From: Cryobacterium sp. Y29
GTDB lineage: Bacteria > Actinomycetota > Actinomycetes > Actinomycetales > Microbacteriaceae
Reading direction: 5' to 3'
Length of the DNA stretch: 64,000 nt
Assembly: GCF_002929825.1 (NCBI RefSeq)
Contig: NZ_PJJN01000036.1
Location: forward strand, 310,001 to 374,000
Shown here one piece after another: positions 26,850 through 35,801 of this stretch. Positions within the stretch are counted from its first letter, which is position 1. Each line of letters opens with the position of its first letter. The notes beneath the pieces were generated by a model, which ran no database searches, was not told the origin of the DNA, and worked only from the letters and a program-made list of their open reading frames with translations. The position numbers and the translations under genes are program-made.

Positions 26850-28175
26850 CTATTTGCGGGGGTAGTCGCGGGCCGGGGAACCCACGTAGAGCTGCTGCGG
26901 GCGGCCGATCTTGGTGGCCGGATCCTCGTTCATCTCACGCCAGTGCGCAACCCAGCCGGGCAGACGACCGATCGCGAAGAGCACGGTGAACATGCGCGTC
27001 GGAAAGCCCATCGCCTTGTAGATGACGCCGGTGTAGAAGTCGACATTGGGGTACAGGCGACGTTCCTTGAAGTAATCGTCATTGAGCGCAATGTGCTCAA
27101 GTTCCTGCGCAATGTCGAGCAGGTCGTCCTGCACGCCCAGAGCGGCCAACACCTCATGGGCGCTCTCCTTGACCAGGGTGGCGCGCGGGTCGTAGTTCTT
27201 GTAAACCCGGTGCCCGAAGCCCATGAGCTTCACGCCCTGCTCTTTATTCTTGACGCGTTCGACGTACTTTTCGACGCCCTGGCCAGATGCCTGGATCTCA
27301 CCGAGCATCGATAATACGGCTTCATTGGCTCCGCCGTGCAGCGGTCCGAACAGCGCGTTGATGCCAGAGGAGACCGACGCGAATAGGTTGGCCTCCGTCG
27401 AGCCGACCAGGCGCACCGTCGAGGTCGACGCGTTCTGCTCGTGATCTTCGTGCAGCATGAGTAGGCGTTCAAGGGCCTTACTGACGACCGGGTTGATCTC
27501 GTAGGGCTCGGCCATGTTGCCGAAGTTGAGCTTGAGAAAGTTGTCGACGAAGCTCAGGGAGTTGTCGGGGTAGAGAAAGGCCTGACCGACGCTCTTCTTG
27601 TGCGCGTAGGCGGCCATGACCGGCAGCTTGGCCAGAAGGCGAATGGTCGAAATCTCGACCTGTTCCGGGTCCCTCGGGTCGAGCGAGTCCTGGTAAAAAG
27701 TGGACAGTGCCGAGACGCCCGAGGCGAGCACACTCATCGGGTGCGCCTTGTGCGGCAGGGAATCAAAGAACCGACGCATGTCTTCGTGCAAGAGCGTGTG
27801 ATGGCGGATGCGATCGTCAAAGTTAGCCAGTTCACTCGCGCTGGGCAGATCACCATAGATCAACAGCCAGGCCGTCTCGAGAAAGTTCGAGTTCTGAGCG
27901 ATCTGTTCGATCGGATACCCGCGATAGCGCAGGATACCGGCGTCACCGTCGATGTAGGTGATCGCGGAGCGAGTTGCCGCAGTATTCACGAAACCGTAGT
28001 CCAGCGTGGTGAGGCCGGTTTTCTTGGTCAGGGTGGAGATGTCGATGCTCGACACGCCGTCCACACTGGTCAGGATTGGGAACTCTGCACTCCCGCCGGG
28101 AAAAGTAATGGTGACCTTATTCGGGTCAGCGCTCATCGGTTCGCCGGATGTTGTGTGCTGCGCGACGTCGGTCAC
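26850..28175 (-). CDS. gltA: Citrate synthase
   Basis: A 441-aa protein. The GTG at 28175 is chosen because AGGAGG lies 5 bp upstream; a longer frame to 28223 lacks this. Type II hexameric-type features are YIDGDAGILRYRGYPIE, LHEDHEQNASTSTVRLVGS, GPLHGGANEAVLSML, MGFGHRVYKNYDPRA and DFYTGVIYKAMGFPTRMFTVLF. The catalytic His, His and Asp lie within LHGGANE, GFGHRVY and the VDFYTG segment. It condenses oxaloacetate and acetyl-CoA in the TCA cycle. It is downstream of dapC on the same strand with a 193-bp gap. Confidence 0.95.
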   Translation of the reverse strand: MTDVAQHTTSGEPMSADPNKVTITFPGGSAEFPILTSVDGVSSIDISTLTKKTGLTTLDYGFVNTAATRSAITYIDGDAGILRYRGYPIEQIAQNSNFLETAWLLIYGDLPSASELANFDDRIRHHTLLHEDMRRFFDSLPHKAHPMSVLASGVSALSTFYQDSLDPRDPEQVEISTIRLLAKLPVMAAYAHKKSVGQAFLYPDNSLSFVDNFLKLNFGNMAEPYEINPVVSKALERLLMLHEDHEQNASTSTVRLVGSTEANLFASVSSGINALFGPLHGGANEAVLSMLGEIQASGQGVEKYVERVKNKEQGVKLMGFGHRVYKNYDPRATLVKESAHEVLAALGVQDDLLDIAQELEHIALNDDYFKERRLYPNVDFYTGVIYKAMGFPTRMFTVLFAIGRLPGWVAHWREMNEDPATKIGRPQQLYVGSPARDYPRK

Positions 28176-28368
28176 GGAGCCTCCTCGGGTATCACTGCCG
28201 GATGAAATGTGACGACGCGTCACTGAATCGGCCAGTGTTCAAGCTGCTGTGGTCGACTCCGTCGCGACTACAGCCTAATCGGCCTGACCACCCGCTGTTG
28301 CATCAGCTAAGAGTTCGGTCGATTCGTTGGCAGATGTCCACAAGCCCCAAGCCCAGACAAACGCTGCT

Positions 28369-29469
28369 TCAGACCGACAGGCGTGCTGCTGCTGCGGCAA
28401 TACGCTCGTCGGTCGCGGTGAGCGAAAATCGCACGTGCTCAGGGTAGACATCACCATAGAACGGACCGGGACCAGCCAGAATGCCGAGGGCAGCCATCCG
28501 TTCGATGGATTGCCATGCGGGTCGTCCCTCGGTCGCCCACAGGTAGAGCCCCGCCTCGCTGCGATCGATGCGAAAGCCGGCCTCCTCCAGCGCGGGACGC
28601 AGCACAGCGCGGCGTGCACGATAGCGCTCCTTCTGAACGCTCACGTGCTCGTCGTCGCCGAGAGCGGCGATCATTGCCGCCTGCAGCGGCGCCGGAAGCA
28701 TGAGGCCGGCGTGTTTGCGCACGGTCAGCACGCGGTCGAGTACGCCGCTGCAGCCGGCCGCGAAGGCCGCCCGATAGCCCGCCATATTGGACTGCTTGCT
28801 GAGTGAGTAGATCGCGACGATTTTGCGTCGGTCGCCGTCAATAACTCGGGGGTCAAGGATGCTCGGGATCGCCTCGGCATTCCACGGGGCGTCCCAGCCA
28901 AGCTCGGCATAACACTCGTCGCTCACGATCACGGCGTCGAGTTCGCGGGCGCGCGCAACGGCAGCACGCAGGTCGTCGACCGACAATACTCGGCCGTCCG
29001 GGTTTCCGGGGCTGTTCAACCAGATCAGCTTGGTCGATTCGGGCCACTCGGCCGGATCATCAGAGGCCACGGCCACAGCACCGGCCATAGCGGCACCGAT
29101 CGCGTAGGTCGGGTAGGCCGCCCGCGGGTGCACGATCGTGTCGCCATCGCCGAGGCCGAACATGAACGGCATGAGCGCCACGAGCTCCTTGGAACCGATC
29201 GTGGGCAACACGTTCTTGGGATCCAGCCCAGTGACACCGCGGCGCCGGGCATACCAGGCGATGATCGCCTGCTGCAGGGCGGGCGTACCGACGGTTTGCG
29301 GATAAGCGTGGGCATCCGTTGCCGTGCGCAGCGCCTGCTGCACGACGTCGGGCGTGGCATCGACCGGTGAACCGATCGACAGGTCGACGATCCCGCCTGG
29401 ATGCTGCCGAGCCTGTTCGGCGAACGGAACCATCTGGTCCCAAGGGTAGTCCGGAAGCGGCTTCAGCAC
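28369..29469 (-). CDS. dapC: N-succinyldiaminopimelate aminotransferase
   Basis: A 366-aa class I/II aminotransferase, GTG start at 29469. LSIGSPVDATPD and SPGNPDGRVLS are substrate and PLP contact regions; the PLP lysine lies in SLSKQSNMAGYRAAF. It follows fdxA by 9 bp, the fdxC-dapC pairing of Rv1177-Rv1178 (from memory), which supports DapC over a generic aminotransferase. It uses glutamate to aminate N-succinyl-2-amino-6-ketopimelate, linking to dapD and dapE elsewhere in the window. Confidence 0.87.
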   Translation of the reverse strand: MLKPLPDYPWDQMVPFAEQARQHPGGIVDLSIGSPVDATPDVVQQALRTATDAHAYPQTVGTPALQQAIIAWYARRRGVTGLDPKNVLPTIGSKELVALMPFMFGLGDGDTIVHPRAAYPTYAIGAAMAGAVAVASDDPAEWPESTKLIWLNSPGNPDGRVLSVDDLRAAVARARELDAVIVSDECYAELGWDAPWNAEAIPSILDPRVIDGDRRKIVAIYSLSKQSNMAGYRAAFAAGCSGVLDRVLTVRKHAGLMLPAPLQAAMIAALGDDEHVSVQKERYRARRAVLRPALEEAGFRIDRSEAGLYLWATEGRPAWQSIERMAALGILAGPGPFYGDVYPEHVRFSLTATDERIAAAAARLSV

Positions 29470-29478
29470 GAAAATCGC

Positions 29479-29802
29479 TTAGTGCTGAACCTGCGGTGGC
29501 AGTGCGGAGATGACGGGGTGGTCCTTGGCGAGAACACCGATTTTGGCGGCTCCTCCGGGGGAGCCGATATCGTCGAAGAATTCGACGTTGGCTTTGTAGT
29601 AATCGGACCACTGTTCGGGCAGGTCATCTTCGTAGTAAATGGCCTCGACCGGGCAGACCGGTTCGCAGGCGCCGCAGTCGACGCACTCGTCCGGATGAAT
29701 ATAGAGGGAGCGTTCGCCCTCATAAATGCAGTCCACCGGACATTCATCGATGCAGGCACGATCTTTCACATCGACGCACGGAAGAGCGATCACATACGTC
29801 AC
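29479..29802 (-). CDS. fdxA: 7Fe ferredoxin
   Basis: A 107-aa ferredoxin with a GTG start at 29802 and GAAGGGAA upstream, giving the usual FdxA length. Cysteines in [20 protein letters not shown] and [17 protein letters not shown] fit one 3Fe-4S and one 4Fe-4S cluster. The conserved [20 protein letters not shown] tail segment is present. It is a cytoplasmic low-potential electron carrier. It heads the fdxA-dapC pair. Confidence 0.92.
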   Translation of the reverse strand: MTYVIALPCVDVKDRACIDECPVDCIYEGERSLYIHPDECVDCGACEPVCPVEAIYYEDDLPEQWSDYYKANVEFFDDIGSPGGAAKIGVLAKDHPVISALPPQVQH

Positions 29803-29883
29803 AGGCTGGGGGTTCCCTTCAAGAGCGGACACTTGATTGTACGCCCCCTCGGTCAGGCCACTTTTCGTATTACGCGGCGCTGG

Positions 29884-30852
29884 CTAGCGTCGGCGCGGCG
29901 GCAGTTTCGGCCAGGCCAGCACGAAAGCCGCGATCAGCGCCGGAACAACAGTCCACAGGGTCCCGGGCAGGCCAGCCGGTACAAGCACCGACCCTCCGGA
30001 ACCGCGTAGCGACAGCACAAAAATGGTCAGGAGTAATCCCGTCGCAGCGAGGCCGACCACGAACCTGTCCCCCACGACAAGGCGCAGCCCGAGCAGCAGC
30101 GCTCCGATGCCGACGAACGCGATTGTCAGGCCAATCGGCAGCGCCACCCCGAACAGCGTCAGGGTGGCCTGGTGAGCGATGGTTCCCAGCACACCGAAGA
30201 GGATACCCAGAAGCAGTCCGCCGAGACCGCCCAGCGAACGGTTCGCCATGGTCGGGCGGGCGGGCCGTCGGGTGGGCACGGGCAGCGCTGTGCGCGGGGC
30301 ATCCGCTCTCAGGAACGTTTCGGTGTCGGTGATGACATCGATGGCCCCGTCCGCCAGGACGCGGGTGTGCTCGGTCAGCGTCCAGCGCGCAGGGAAGTGC
30401 GAGAGTGCGCGCAGTTTCTGGTCGAGGTGAGCGCCGACGTCGATGGCGATGAGACGCTGGCCGGCTGCCTGCCGCACCGTGCAGGCCAGAAACACGGGCA
30501 GGCCGGCCTCGTGCGCGGCGGTCGTCGCTCCCACACGCAGACCGTCATCGACGGCGCCGACGACCACTGCGGTTGCCCCGAGTGCGTCAATGGCCTCTCG
30601 AAATGTCGAGACGAATTCGAGCGCGGAAACCTGGGGCAAGCGGTGCCAGCTGCGCGCCCCCAGCTCGGCCAACGCCGCAAAGATCGCGTTGTCTGCTTCG
30701 ATGCGAGCACCGGCGTAGAGCACAACCACCCGGGACCCATCGGCACGCAACCGGGCAATCGTGCCGCCGGTAAGTGCGGATTCGTCGCCGGGCCGGGCAT
30801 GCACGAACAGGATTCGCTCGCCGCTGCCGGACATGACCATGGGCGTACGCAC
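29884..30852 (-). CDS. Degenerate PIG-L/MshB-type deacetylase fused to membrane domain
   Basis: About 322 aa; the start is uncertain (GTG 30852, or ATG 30840 or 30834). The N-terminal half is a LmbE/PIG-L fold, but the hallmark HPDD motif reads RPGD (residues 20-23), so the zinc His and the general-base Asp are gone. The later zinc-His motif (HPDH type) is not recognisable near DDGLRVGATTAAHEAGL. The C-terminal third has about four membrane helices (about 210-315). Its location close to fdxA-dapC matches mshB in mycobacteria (from memory). It is probably a non-catalytic derivative of a mycothiol-type deacetylase; its role is unknown. It is divergent from efeU. Confidence 0.68.
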   Translation of the reverse strand: MRTPMVMSGSGERILFVHARPGDESALTGGTIARLRADGSRVVVLYAGARIEADNAIFAALAELGARSWHRLPQVSALEFVSTFREAIDALGATAVVVGAVDDGLRVGATTAAHEAGLPVFLACTVRQAAGQRLIAIDVGAHLDQKLRALSHFPARWTLTEHTRVLADGAIDVITDTETFLRADAPRTALPVPTRRPARPTMANRSLGGLGGLLLGILFGVLGTIAHQATLTLFGVALPIGLTIAFVGIGALLLGLRLVVGDRFVVGLAATGLLLTIFVLSLRGSGGSVLVPAGLPGTLWTVVPALIAAFVLAWPKLPPRRR

Positions 30853-30953
30853 CGTTTCTGTTTTGCTGGCTATTCATCTTGCTGGGTAACACCCGTGTCC
30901 GAGTCAAATTATAACTAGACACGCTCGCGCCGTACCAACTAGAGTCGATTCGG

Positions 30954-30972
30954 TAAGGATAGCCTTACCAAA
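30954..30972 (+). promoter_or_regulatory. DtxR/IdeR-type iron box upstream of efeU
   Basis: TAAGGATAGCCTTACCAAA matches the 19-bp consensus TWAGGTWAGSCTWACCTWA at 17 positions, the differences being positions 6 and 17. It lies 40 bp upstream of the efeU GTG, in the divergent interval with the PIG-L-like gene. It fits iron-dependent repression of efeU. Confidence 0.8.
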
Positions 30973-31012
30973 GCTGTAACCCGAAACTTGCCCGAACTAT
31001 TCGAGGGACCCT

Positions 31013-31882
31013 GTGTTCGCAAACTACCTGATCGGCCTGCGCGAAGGCCTTGAGGCCGCGCTGATCGTGACGATCCTCATCGCCTACATCGTGAAAATCA
31101 ACCGTCGTGACGTGCTGCCGCGCATCTGGATCGGCGTGAGCTTGGCCGTGCTCCTCGCCCTCGGCATCGGCGCCCTGCTCACCTATGGCACCTATGGGCT
31201 CTCGTTCACCGCACAGGAGACCATCGGGGGCGTGCTGTCGATCGTCGCGACCGGCCTGGTGACCTGGATGGTGTTCTGGATGCTGCGCACCGCACGCGAC
31301 CTCAAGGGGCACCTGCAGGGCAACATCGACAAGCACCTTGTCGGCACCGGCCTCGGCCTTGTTCTCGTCGCCTTTCTCGCGGTCGGTCGTGAAGGTATCG
31401 AAACCGCCCTGTTCCTCTGGGCCGCCGTGCAGGCCACCGGAGCAACGACCATGCCGCTGCTCGGCGCGGCGCTCGGCATCGCGACGGCGATCGGCCTCGG
31501 CGCACTGATCTACGCGGGCATGCTCAAGATCAACCTGTCTAAGTTCTTCACCTATACCGGCGCGATTCTCATCATCGTCGCTGCAGGCGTACTCTCCTAC
31601 GGCGTGCACGACCTGCAGGAAGCCGGATTCCTGCCCGGCCTGCATGCCCTGGCCTTCAACGTGAGCGCCGCCGTGCCGCCGGACAGCTGGTATGGCACGC
31701 TGCTCAAGGGCACCCTGAACTTCTCCCCCGCCACCACCTGGCTGGAGATGTTCGCCTGGCTGGCCTACACCGTGCCGACACTGAGCCTCTTCATCAAAAA
31801 AAGCCGCCTCGGTCGCACGAACACCCGCACGGTTCAGACCGCACCCCAGACGCCGGGGCCGGTTCCGGTTGCCGCACACTGA
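31013..31882 (+). CDS. efeU: Ferrous iron permease EfeU (FTR1 family)
   Basis: A 289-aa protein with about seven membrane helices and a GTG start. The two REXXE iron-ligand motifs of FTR1/EfeU are intact: REGLE at 10-14 and REGIE at 126-130. It would import iron as the membrane component of EfeUOB. It stands behind an iron box, but its partners downstream are decayed, so transport may be impaired or use other redox partners. The C-terminal tail is Thr/Pro-rich. Confidence 0.9.
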   Translation: MFANYLIGLREGLEAALIVTILIAYIVKINRRDVLPRIWIGVSLAVLLALGIGALLTYGTYGLSFTAQETIGGVLSIVATGLVTWMVFWMLRTARDLKGHLQGNIDKHLVGTGLGLVLVAFLAVGREGIETALFLWAAVQATGATTMPLLGAALGIATAIGLGALIYAGMLKINLSKFFTYTGAILIIVAAGVLSYGVHDLQEAGFLPGLHALAFNVSAAVPPDSWYGTLLKGTLNFSPATTWLEMFAWLAYTVPTLSLFIKKSRLGRTNTRTVQTAPQTPGPVPVAAH

Positions 31883-31910
31883 CTTCTCGTTTCTCTGCCA
31901 AAGGATTCTC

Positions 31911-32681
31911 ATGCCTCGTGTCTTTCGTTATGCCCGCCTGCTCGGCGTCGGTGTCCTCGGTGTCGCTCTGCTCAGCGGCTGCGTCGCAAACAACCCGGCC
32001 GCCTCGCACACGGCCCTCGCCGTAGACAGCAGCGCGACGAATTGTGCGGTGTCAGCCAATGAGGCGCCGGCTGGCAGCATTCGCTTCTCGGTCACCAATT
32101 CCGGTGACCAGGTGACCGAGTTCTACCTGCTCGCCGACGACGGCCTGCGCATCGTCGGCGAGGCCGAGAACATCGGCCCCGGGCTCAGTCGCGACCTCGT
32201 CGTGCAGCTCGACGCCGGCAGCTACTTCACCTCTTGTAAGCCGGGGATGGGCGGCGACAGCGTCGGCAAGGCCGAATTCACCGCCACAAAAACGGATGCC
32301 GCCGCCACCGTCAGCGTCGACCGTGCCGCCCAGATCGACACCGCCAACTCCGACTACGCCTCATACGTCTCTCAGTAGACCGACCAGTTCATCACGGGCA
32401 CCGCACCGTTCGGAGACCTTGACCCCAAGCTCGACCTACGCGAGCCCGATCTCGAAAAGGGCCAGGACTGGACCGCCTGGCACGCGATCGAAAAGGACCT
32501 CTTGCCAGCCGAAGCTGATACCAGTTTCGAGCCGTTCAGCGCCGAGAAGCGCGCAGCCCACACGCAGCAACTCATCATCGACACCGCCACCCTGCACACG
32601 AAGGTGCAGGGCGTGAGTTTCACCCTGTCGCAGCAGACCAATGCTGCCAGCGGCCTGCTCGACGAGGTCGCCACCGACCAG
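31911..32681 (+). pseudogene. efeO: efeO remnant: cupredoxin-like domain, nonsense codon, internal deletion
   Basis: ATG 31911 with AAAGGA upstream opens a lipoprotein-like frame (signal helix, lipobox LLSGC) and an EfeO cupredoxin-like domain (FSVTNSGDQVTEFYLLADDGLRIVGE). A TAG at 32376-32378 ends it at 155 codons. The same frame then resumes: TDQFITGT jumps to PFGDLDPKLDLREPDLEKG and WTAWHAIEKDL, the start of the M75 peptidase-like domain. About 30 residues that normally intervene appear deleted. The frame continues to NAASGLLDEVATD, where EfeO homology stops mid-domain and EfeB sequence begins. The 155-codon cupredoxin part could still be translated and exported, but the iron-binding M75 domain is lost. 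Confidence 0.82.
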
Positions 32682-33190
32682 GTCTGGGTGTCGGCGTCCG
32701 ACGCCCCGGCCTGGCTGGCGACTCCTCCCTGGCAGCGCGGCACATCCGCATGACCATCGAGACTTGGGAGCGCTCGATCCTCAGCCAGCAGGAGGCCGTG
32801 TTCGGGCGCACCAATGGGTCAGGGCACCGCTCTCCGGCCGCACCGAGTTCACCGAACCCGACTTCACCCCGGCCAGCCGTGCAGACCAGCCACTCATCGG
32901 CGCTGCTACACCCGTGCGACTGGCGCATCCAGCCCAGAACAACGGCATAAAATTACTGCGTCGCGGCTACAATTTCGTCGATGGCAGCGATGAGTTGGGG
33001 CGACTGGAAGCCGGGTTGTTCTTCATCAGCTTCCAGCGGTCGCCAGCCCAAAACGCTTCTGTGCAGCTGAACCTGTCCAAGCACGACGCGCTCAACGAGT
33101 ACATTCGGCAGGTCGGCAGCGCCCCCCCCCTTCGCCGTTCCGGGAGGCATCTCCGACGAGAGTTACGTCGGCGCAGCCCTGTTCGCCTAA
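32682..33190 (+). pseudogene. efeB: efeB remnant: C-terminal third of DyP-type peroxidase, three frameshifts
   Basis: EfeB-like sequence starts at VWVSASDAPAWL in the efeO frame. It then shifts to a second frame (HIRMTIETWERSILSQQEAVFGRTNGSG), to a third from about 32820 (APLSGRTEFTEPDF, LLRRGYNFVDG, GLFFISFQR, KHDALNEYI), and shifts again at a C9 run (33122-33130) to end FAVPGGISDESYVGAALFA-stop. These are the conserved C-terminal blocks of DyP-type heme peroxidase EfeB. The Tat signal, the heme-distal Asp motif and roughly the first two thirds are absent. No single reading frame covers it, so it is non-functional. Confidence 0.85.
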
Positions 33191-33651
33191 CCGAACGCCG
33201 GCACCGGAGTGACGGTGTAGAGAACGCCATCGGAATTGCCAGCGACGACGACGCCGTACGTCGTGTTCGCCATTGTAACCACCTCGGCGTCGACTCCGGC
33301 CACCACTTCGGTGAAGCCGGCCGCCAACAGCTGGTCCCGCGCGTCGTTCAGGGGAGTCGTCGACGTGGCATTGACGGTCACGACCCAGCCACCGACCCCA
33401 CTCTCGCCCTGGCCACCGGTCGCGAAGAGAACCTCTCCGTCGAGCACAGGAATTTCGGTCGGCCAGTCGGCGGGAAGTTGCCCGCCGAGGCTGACGTCAC
33501 CGCCCGTCGCGTCCTGAACGGCGCCGTTGACGGCACCGTTGACGCTGTCGCGCACGGACTCGCCCACGGAGCAGCCCGCCAAGAGCGGCAATCCAGCTGC
33601 GGCGACTACGAGAGCGAGAACAACTCGTCGAGTTGGTCTGCTGGTTGTCAT
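33187..33651 (-). CDS. Putative lipoprotein
   Basis: A 154-aa protein from the ATG at 33651 with GAAAGG upstream. The signal peptide ends in the lipobox LLAGC (about 24-28). The mature protein starts with a repetitive SVRDSVNGAVNGAV stretch, then LPADWPTEIPVLDGEV and a WVVTVNA core. Function unknown; LPADWPxxIPxxDG lipoproteins are frequent in Micrococcales. Its stop overlaps the efeB remnant stop tail to tail. Confidence 0.72.
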   Translation of the reverse strand: MTTSRPTRRVVLALVVAAAGLPLLAGCSVGESVRDSVNGAVNGAVQDATGGDVSLGGQLPADWPTEIPVLDGEVLFATGGQGESGVGGWVVTVNATSTTPLNDARDQLLAAGFTEVVAGVDAEVVTMANTTYGVVVAGNSDGVLYTVTPVPAFG

Positions 33652-33700
33652 GAAAAAACCTTTCACGTGATGCGAATGTATATACCGCGAGGATGCACAA

Positions 33701-33731
33701 AGTGCCGCTTTGACCTGGTCAAAGCGGCACT
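33701..33731. terminator. Hairpin between lipoprotein promoter region and typA
   Basis: AGTGCCGCTTTGAC (33701-33714) pairs exactly with GTCAAAGCGGCACT (33718-33731) around a CTG loop, 27 bp beyond the typA stop on the minus strand. The position suits a typA terminator that insulates the lipoprotein gene. Confidence 0.7.
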
Positions 33732-33757
33732 CTTCACGCTCTCGCGGGCGAAACTGA

Positions 33758-35668
33758 CTAGTTAGCGTCCTGCTTCTTCACGCGTGAGACCTGGCGCGAG
33801 CGAGCGGCTGCCGTGAGCTCTACCTTACGAATACGTACGGCGGCCGGGGTGACCTCGACACACTCGTCTTCACGAGCGAATTCGAGGCACTGCTCGAGCG
33901 AGAGCTGCTTGGGCGGCGTCATCGACTCGAACGTGTCGGAGCTGGACTGACGCATGTTGGTCAGCTTCTTTTCCTTGGTGATGTTCACGTCCATGTCGTC
34001 GGCGCGCGAGTTCTCGCCGATGACCATGCCCTCGTAGACCTCGGAGGTCGGCTGCACGAAGAACGACATGCGCTCCTGCAGGTTGATGATCGCGAACGGG
34101 GTGACCGCACCGGAACGGTCGGCGACGATCGACCCGTTGGTACGGGTGCTGATCGTTCCGGCCCAGGGCTCGTAGCCGTGCAGGATGGCGTTGGCGATAC
34201 CGGTACCGCGCGTGTCGGTGAGGAACTGCGTGCGGAAGCCGATCAGGCCGCGCGACGGAACGATGAATTCCATGCGCACCCAGCCGGTACCGTGATTGGC
34301 CATGTTCTCCATGCGACCCTTGCGGGCGGCGAGCAGCTGCGTGATGGCGCCGAGGTATTCTTCGGGCGCGTCAATGGTGAGGTGCTCGTAGGGCTCGTGA
34401 ACCTTGCCGTCGATGCGACGCACAACGACCTGCGGCTTGCCGACGGTGAGCTCGAAGCCCTCACGACGCATCTGCTCGACGAGGATGGCGAGGGCCAGTT
34501 CTCCACGACCCTGCACCTCCCAGGCGTCGGGGCGTCCGATGTCGACGACCTTGAGCGAGACGTTACCGACGAGCTCGCGATCGAGGCGGTCCTTGACCAT
34601 GCGGGCAGTGAGCTTGTGGCCCTTGACCTTGCCCATGAGCGGCGAGGTGTTGGTACCGATGGTCATCGAGATGGCCGGGTCGTCAACCGTGATGGTCGGC
34701 AGGGGGCGCACGTCGTCGGGGTCGGCGAGGGTCTCACCAATGGTGATGTTCTCGATACCGGCCACGGCCACGATGTCGCCGGGGCCGGCGCTCTCGGTCG
34801 GGTAGCGGTCGAGCGCCTTGGTGATCAGCAGCTCGGTGATCTTCACATTGCTGACGGTGCCGTCCTGCTGCACCCAGGCCACGGTCTGGCCCTTCTTGAT
34901 GGTGCCCTGGAAGATGCGCAGCAGCGCGAGACGGCCGAGGAACGGCGAGGCGTCGAGGTTGGTGACGTGCGCCTGGAGCGGGTGCGTGTCATCGTAGGTC
35001 GGTGCCGGGATGTGCTTGAGGATGGCGTCGAACAAGGGCTCGAGGTCGTCGTTGTCCGGCAGGGTGCCGTCTTCGGGCTTGTTCCAGCTGGCGGCACCGT
35101 TACGGCCCGATGCGTAGACGACGGGTACGTCGAGGACGGCATCGAGGTCGAGGTCGGGAAAGTCGTCGGCCATGTCGCTCGCGAGACCGATGAGGAGGTC
35201 CTGGCTCTCGGCCACGACCTCGTCGATGCGCGCGTCGGGACGGTCGGTCTTGTTGACCAGCAGGATGACGGGAAGCTTGGCTTCGAGCGCCTTACGGAGT
35301 ACGAAACGGGTCTGCGGCAGTGGGCCCTCTGAAGCATCGACGAGGAGCACGACGCCGTCGACCATGGACAGTCCGCGCTCAACCTCGCCACCAAAGTCGG
35401 CGTGGCCCGGGGTGTCGATCACGTTGATCGTGATGGGACCGTCCGCGGCGTGGATGCCCTTGTACGAAACCGCCGTGTTCTTGGCGAGAATCGTGATGCC
35501 CTTTTCGCGCTCGAGCTCGTTCGAGTCCATCGCGCGCTCTTCAACGTGAGAATGGTCGGCGAAAGAGTCGGTCTGCTTGAGCATCGCGTCGACCAGCGTC
35601 GTCTTACCGTGGTCAACGTGAGCAACGATTGCAACATTTCGGAGGTTATTGCGTGTAGCAATCGCCAT
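33758..35668 (-). CDS. typA: Translational GTPase TypA/BipA
   Basis: A 636-aa protein. The G1 loop AHVDHGKT (16-23), G2/G3 with [16 protein letters not shown] and G4 NKTDRPDAR are all present; EF-G-like domains III and V and the TypA-specific C-terminal domain ([27 protein letters not shown]) follow. It binds the ribosome and aids assembly and stress or cold growth. Full family length. A palindrome lies 66-82 bp upstream of the start. Confidence 0.95.
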   Translation of the reverse strand: MAIATRNNLRNVAIVAHVDHGKTTLVDAMLKQTDSFADHSHVEERAMDSNELEREKGITILAKNTAVSYKGIHAADGPITINVIDTPGHADFGGEVERGLSMVDGVVLLVDASEGPLPQTRFVLRKALEAKLPVILLVNKTDRPDARIDEVVAESQDLLIGLASDMADDFPDLDLDAVLDVPVVYASGRNGAASWNKPEDGTLPDNDDLEPLFDAILKHIPAPTYDDTHPLQAHVTNLDASPFLGRLALLRIFQGTIKKGQTVAWVQQDGTVSNVKITELLITKALDRYPTESAGPGDIVAVAGIENITIGETLADPDDVRPLPTITVDDPAISMTIGTNTSPLMGKVKGHKLTARMVKDRLDRELVGNVSLKVVDIGRPDAWEVQGRGELALAILVEQMRREGFELTVGKPQVVVRRIDGKVHEPYEHLTIDAPEEYLGAITQLLAARKGRMENMANHGTGWVRMEFIVPSRGLIGFRTQFLTDTRGTGIANAILHGYEPWAGTISTRTNGSIVADRSGAVTPFAIINLQERMSFFVQPTSEVYEGMVIGENSRADDMDVNITKEKKLTNMRQSSSDTFESMTPPKQLSLEQCLEFAREDECVEVTPAAVRIRKVELTAAARSRQVSRVKKQDAN

Positions 35669-35733
35669 AAAAATAGATCCTTACGAAGAATGAGTGCCGC
35701 AGAGTCTCGCGCGCGACGAAGAATGGATACCAA

Positions 35734-35750
35734 GGGTCATAGTATGACCC
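35734..35750. promoter_or_regulatory. Perfect 17-bp palindrome upstream of typA
   Basis: GGGTCATA-G-TATGACCC is a perfect inverted repeat with a 1-nt centre, in the 133-bp gap between the ABC ATPase stop and the typA start. A -10-like TAGGATAGT lies just upstream on the minus strand. It could be an operator at the typA promoter, or a 5'-UTR hairpin. Confidence 0.45.
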
Positions 35751-35801
35751 AACGTACTATCCTACCGTATGGTTTATCTTCGCCTCGTGGGGCGCCCACG
35801 G

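Noticed and set aside
28208-28223. CRP-like site TGTGACGACGCGTCACT upstream of gltA
   Set aside because: The TGTGA and TCAC(A/T) half-sites are separated by seven bases, not the six of the consensus, so support is weak.
32641-33765. 374-codon plus-strand frame as one real gene
   Set aside because: Its first part is out-of-frame efeO/efeB sequence, its middle matches the C-terminus of EfeB, and its end is antisense to the lipoprotein gene; it is a pseudogene frame, not a protein.
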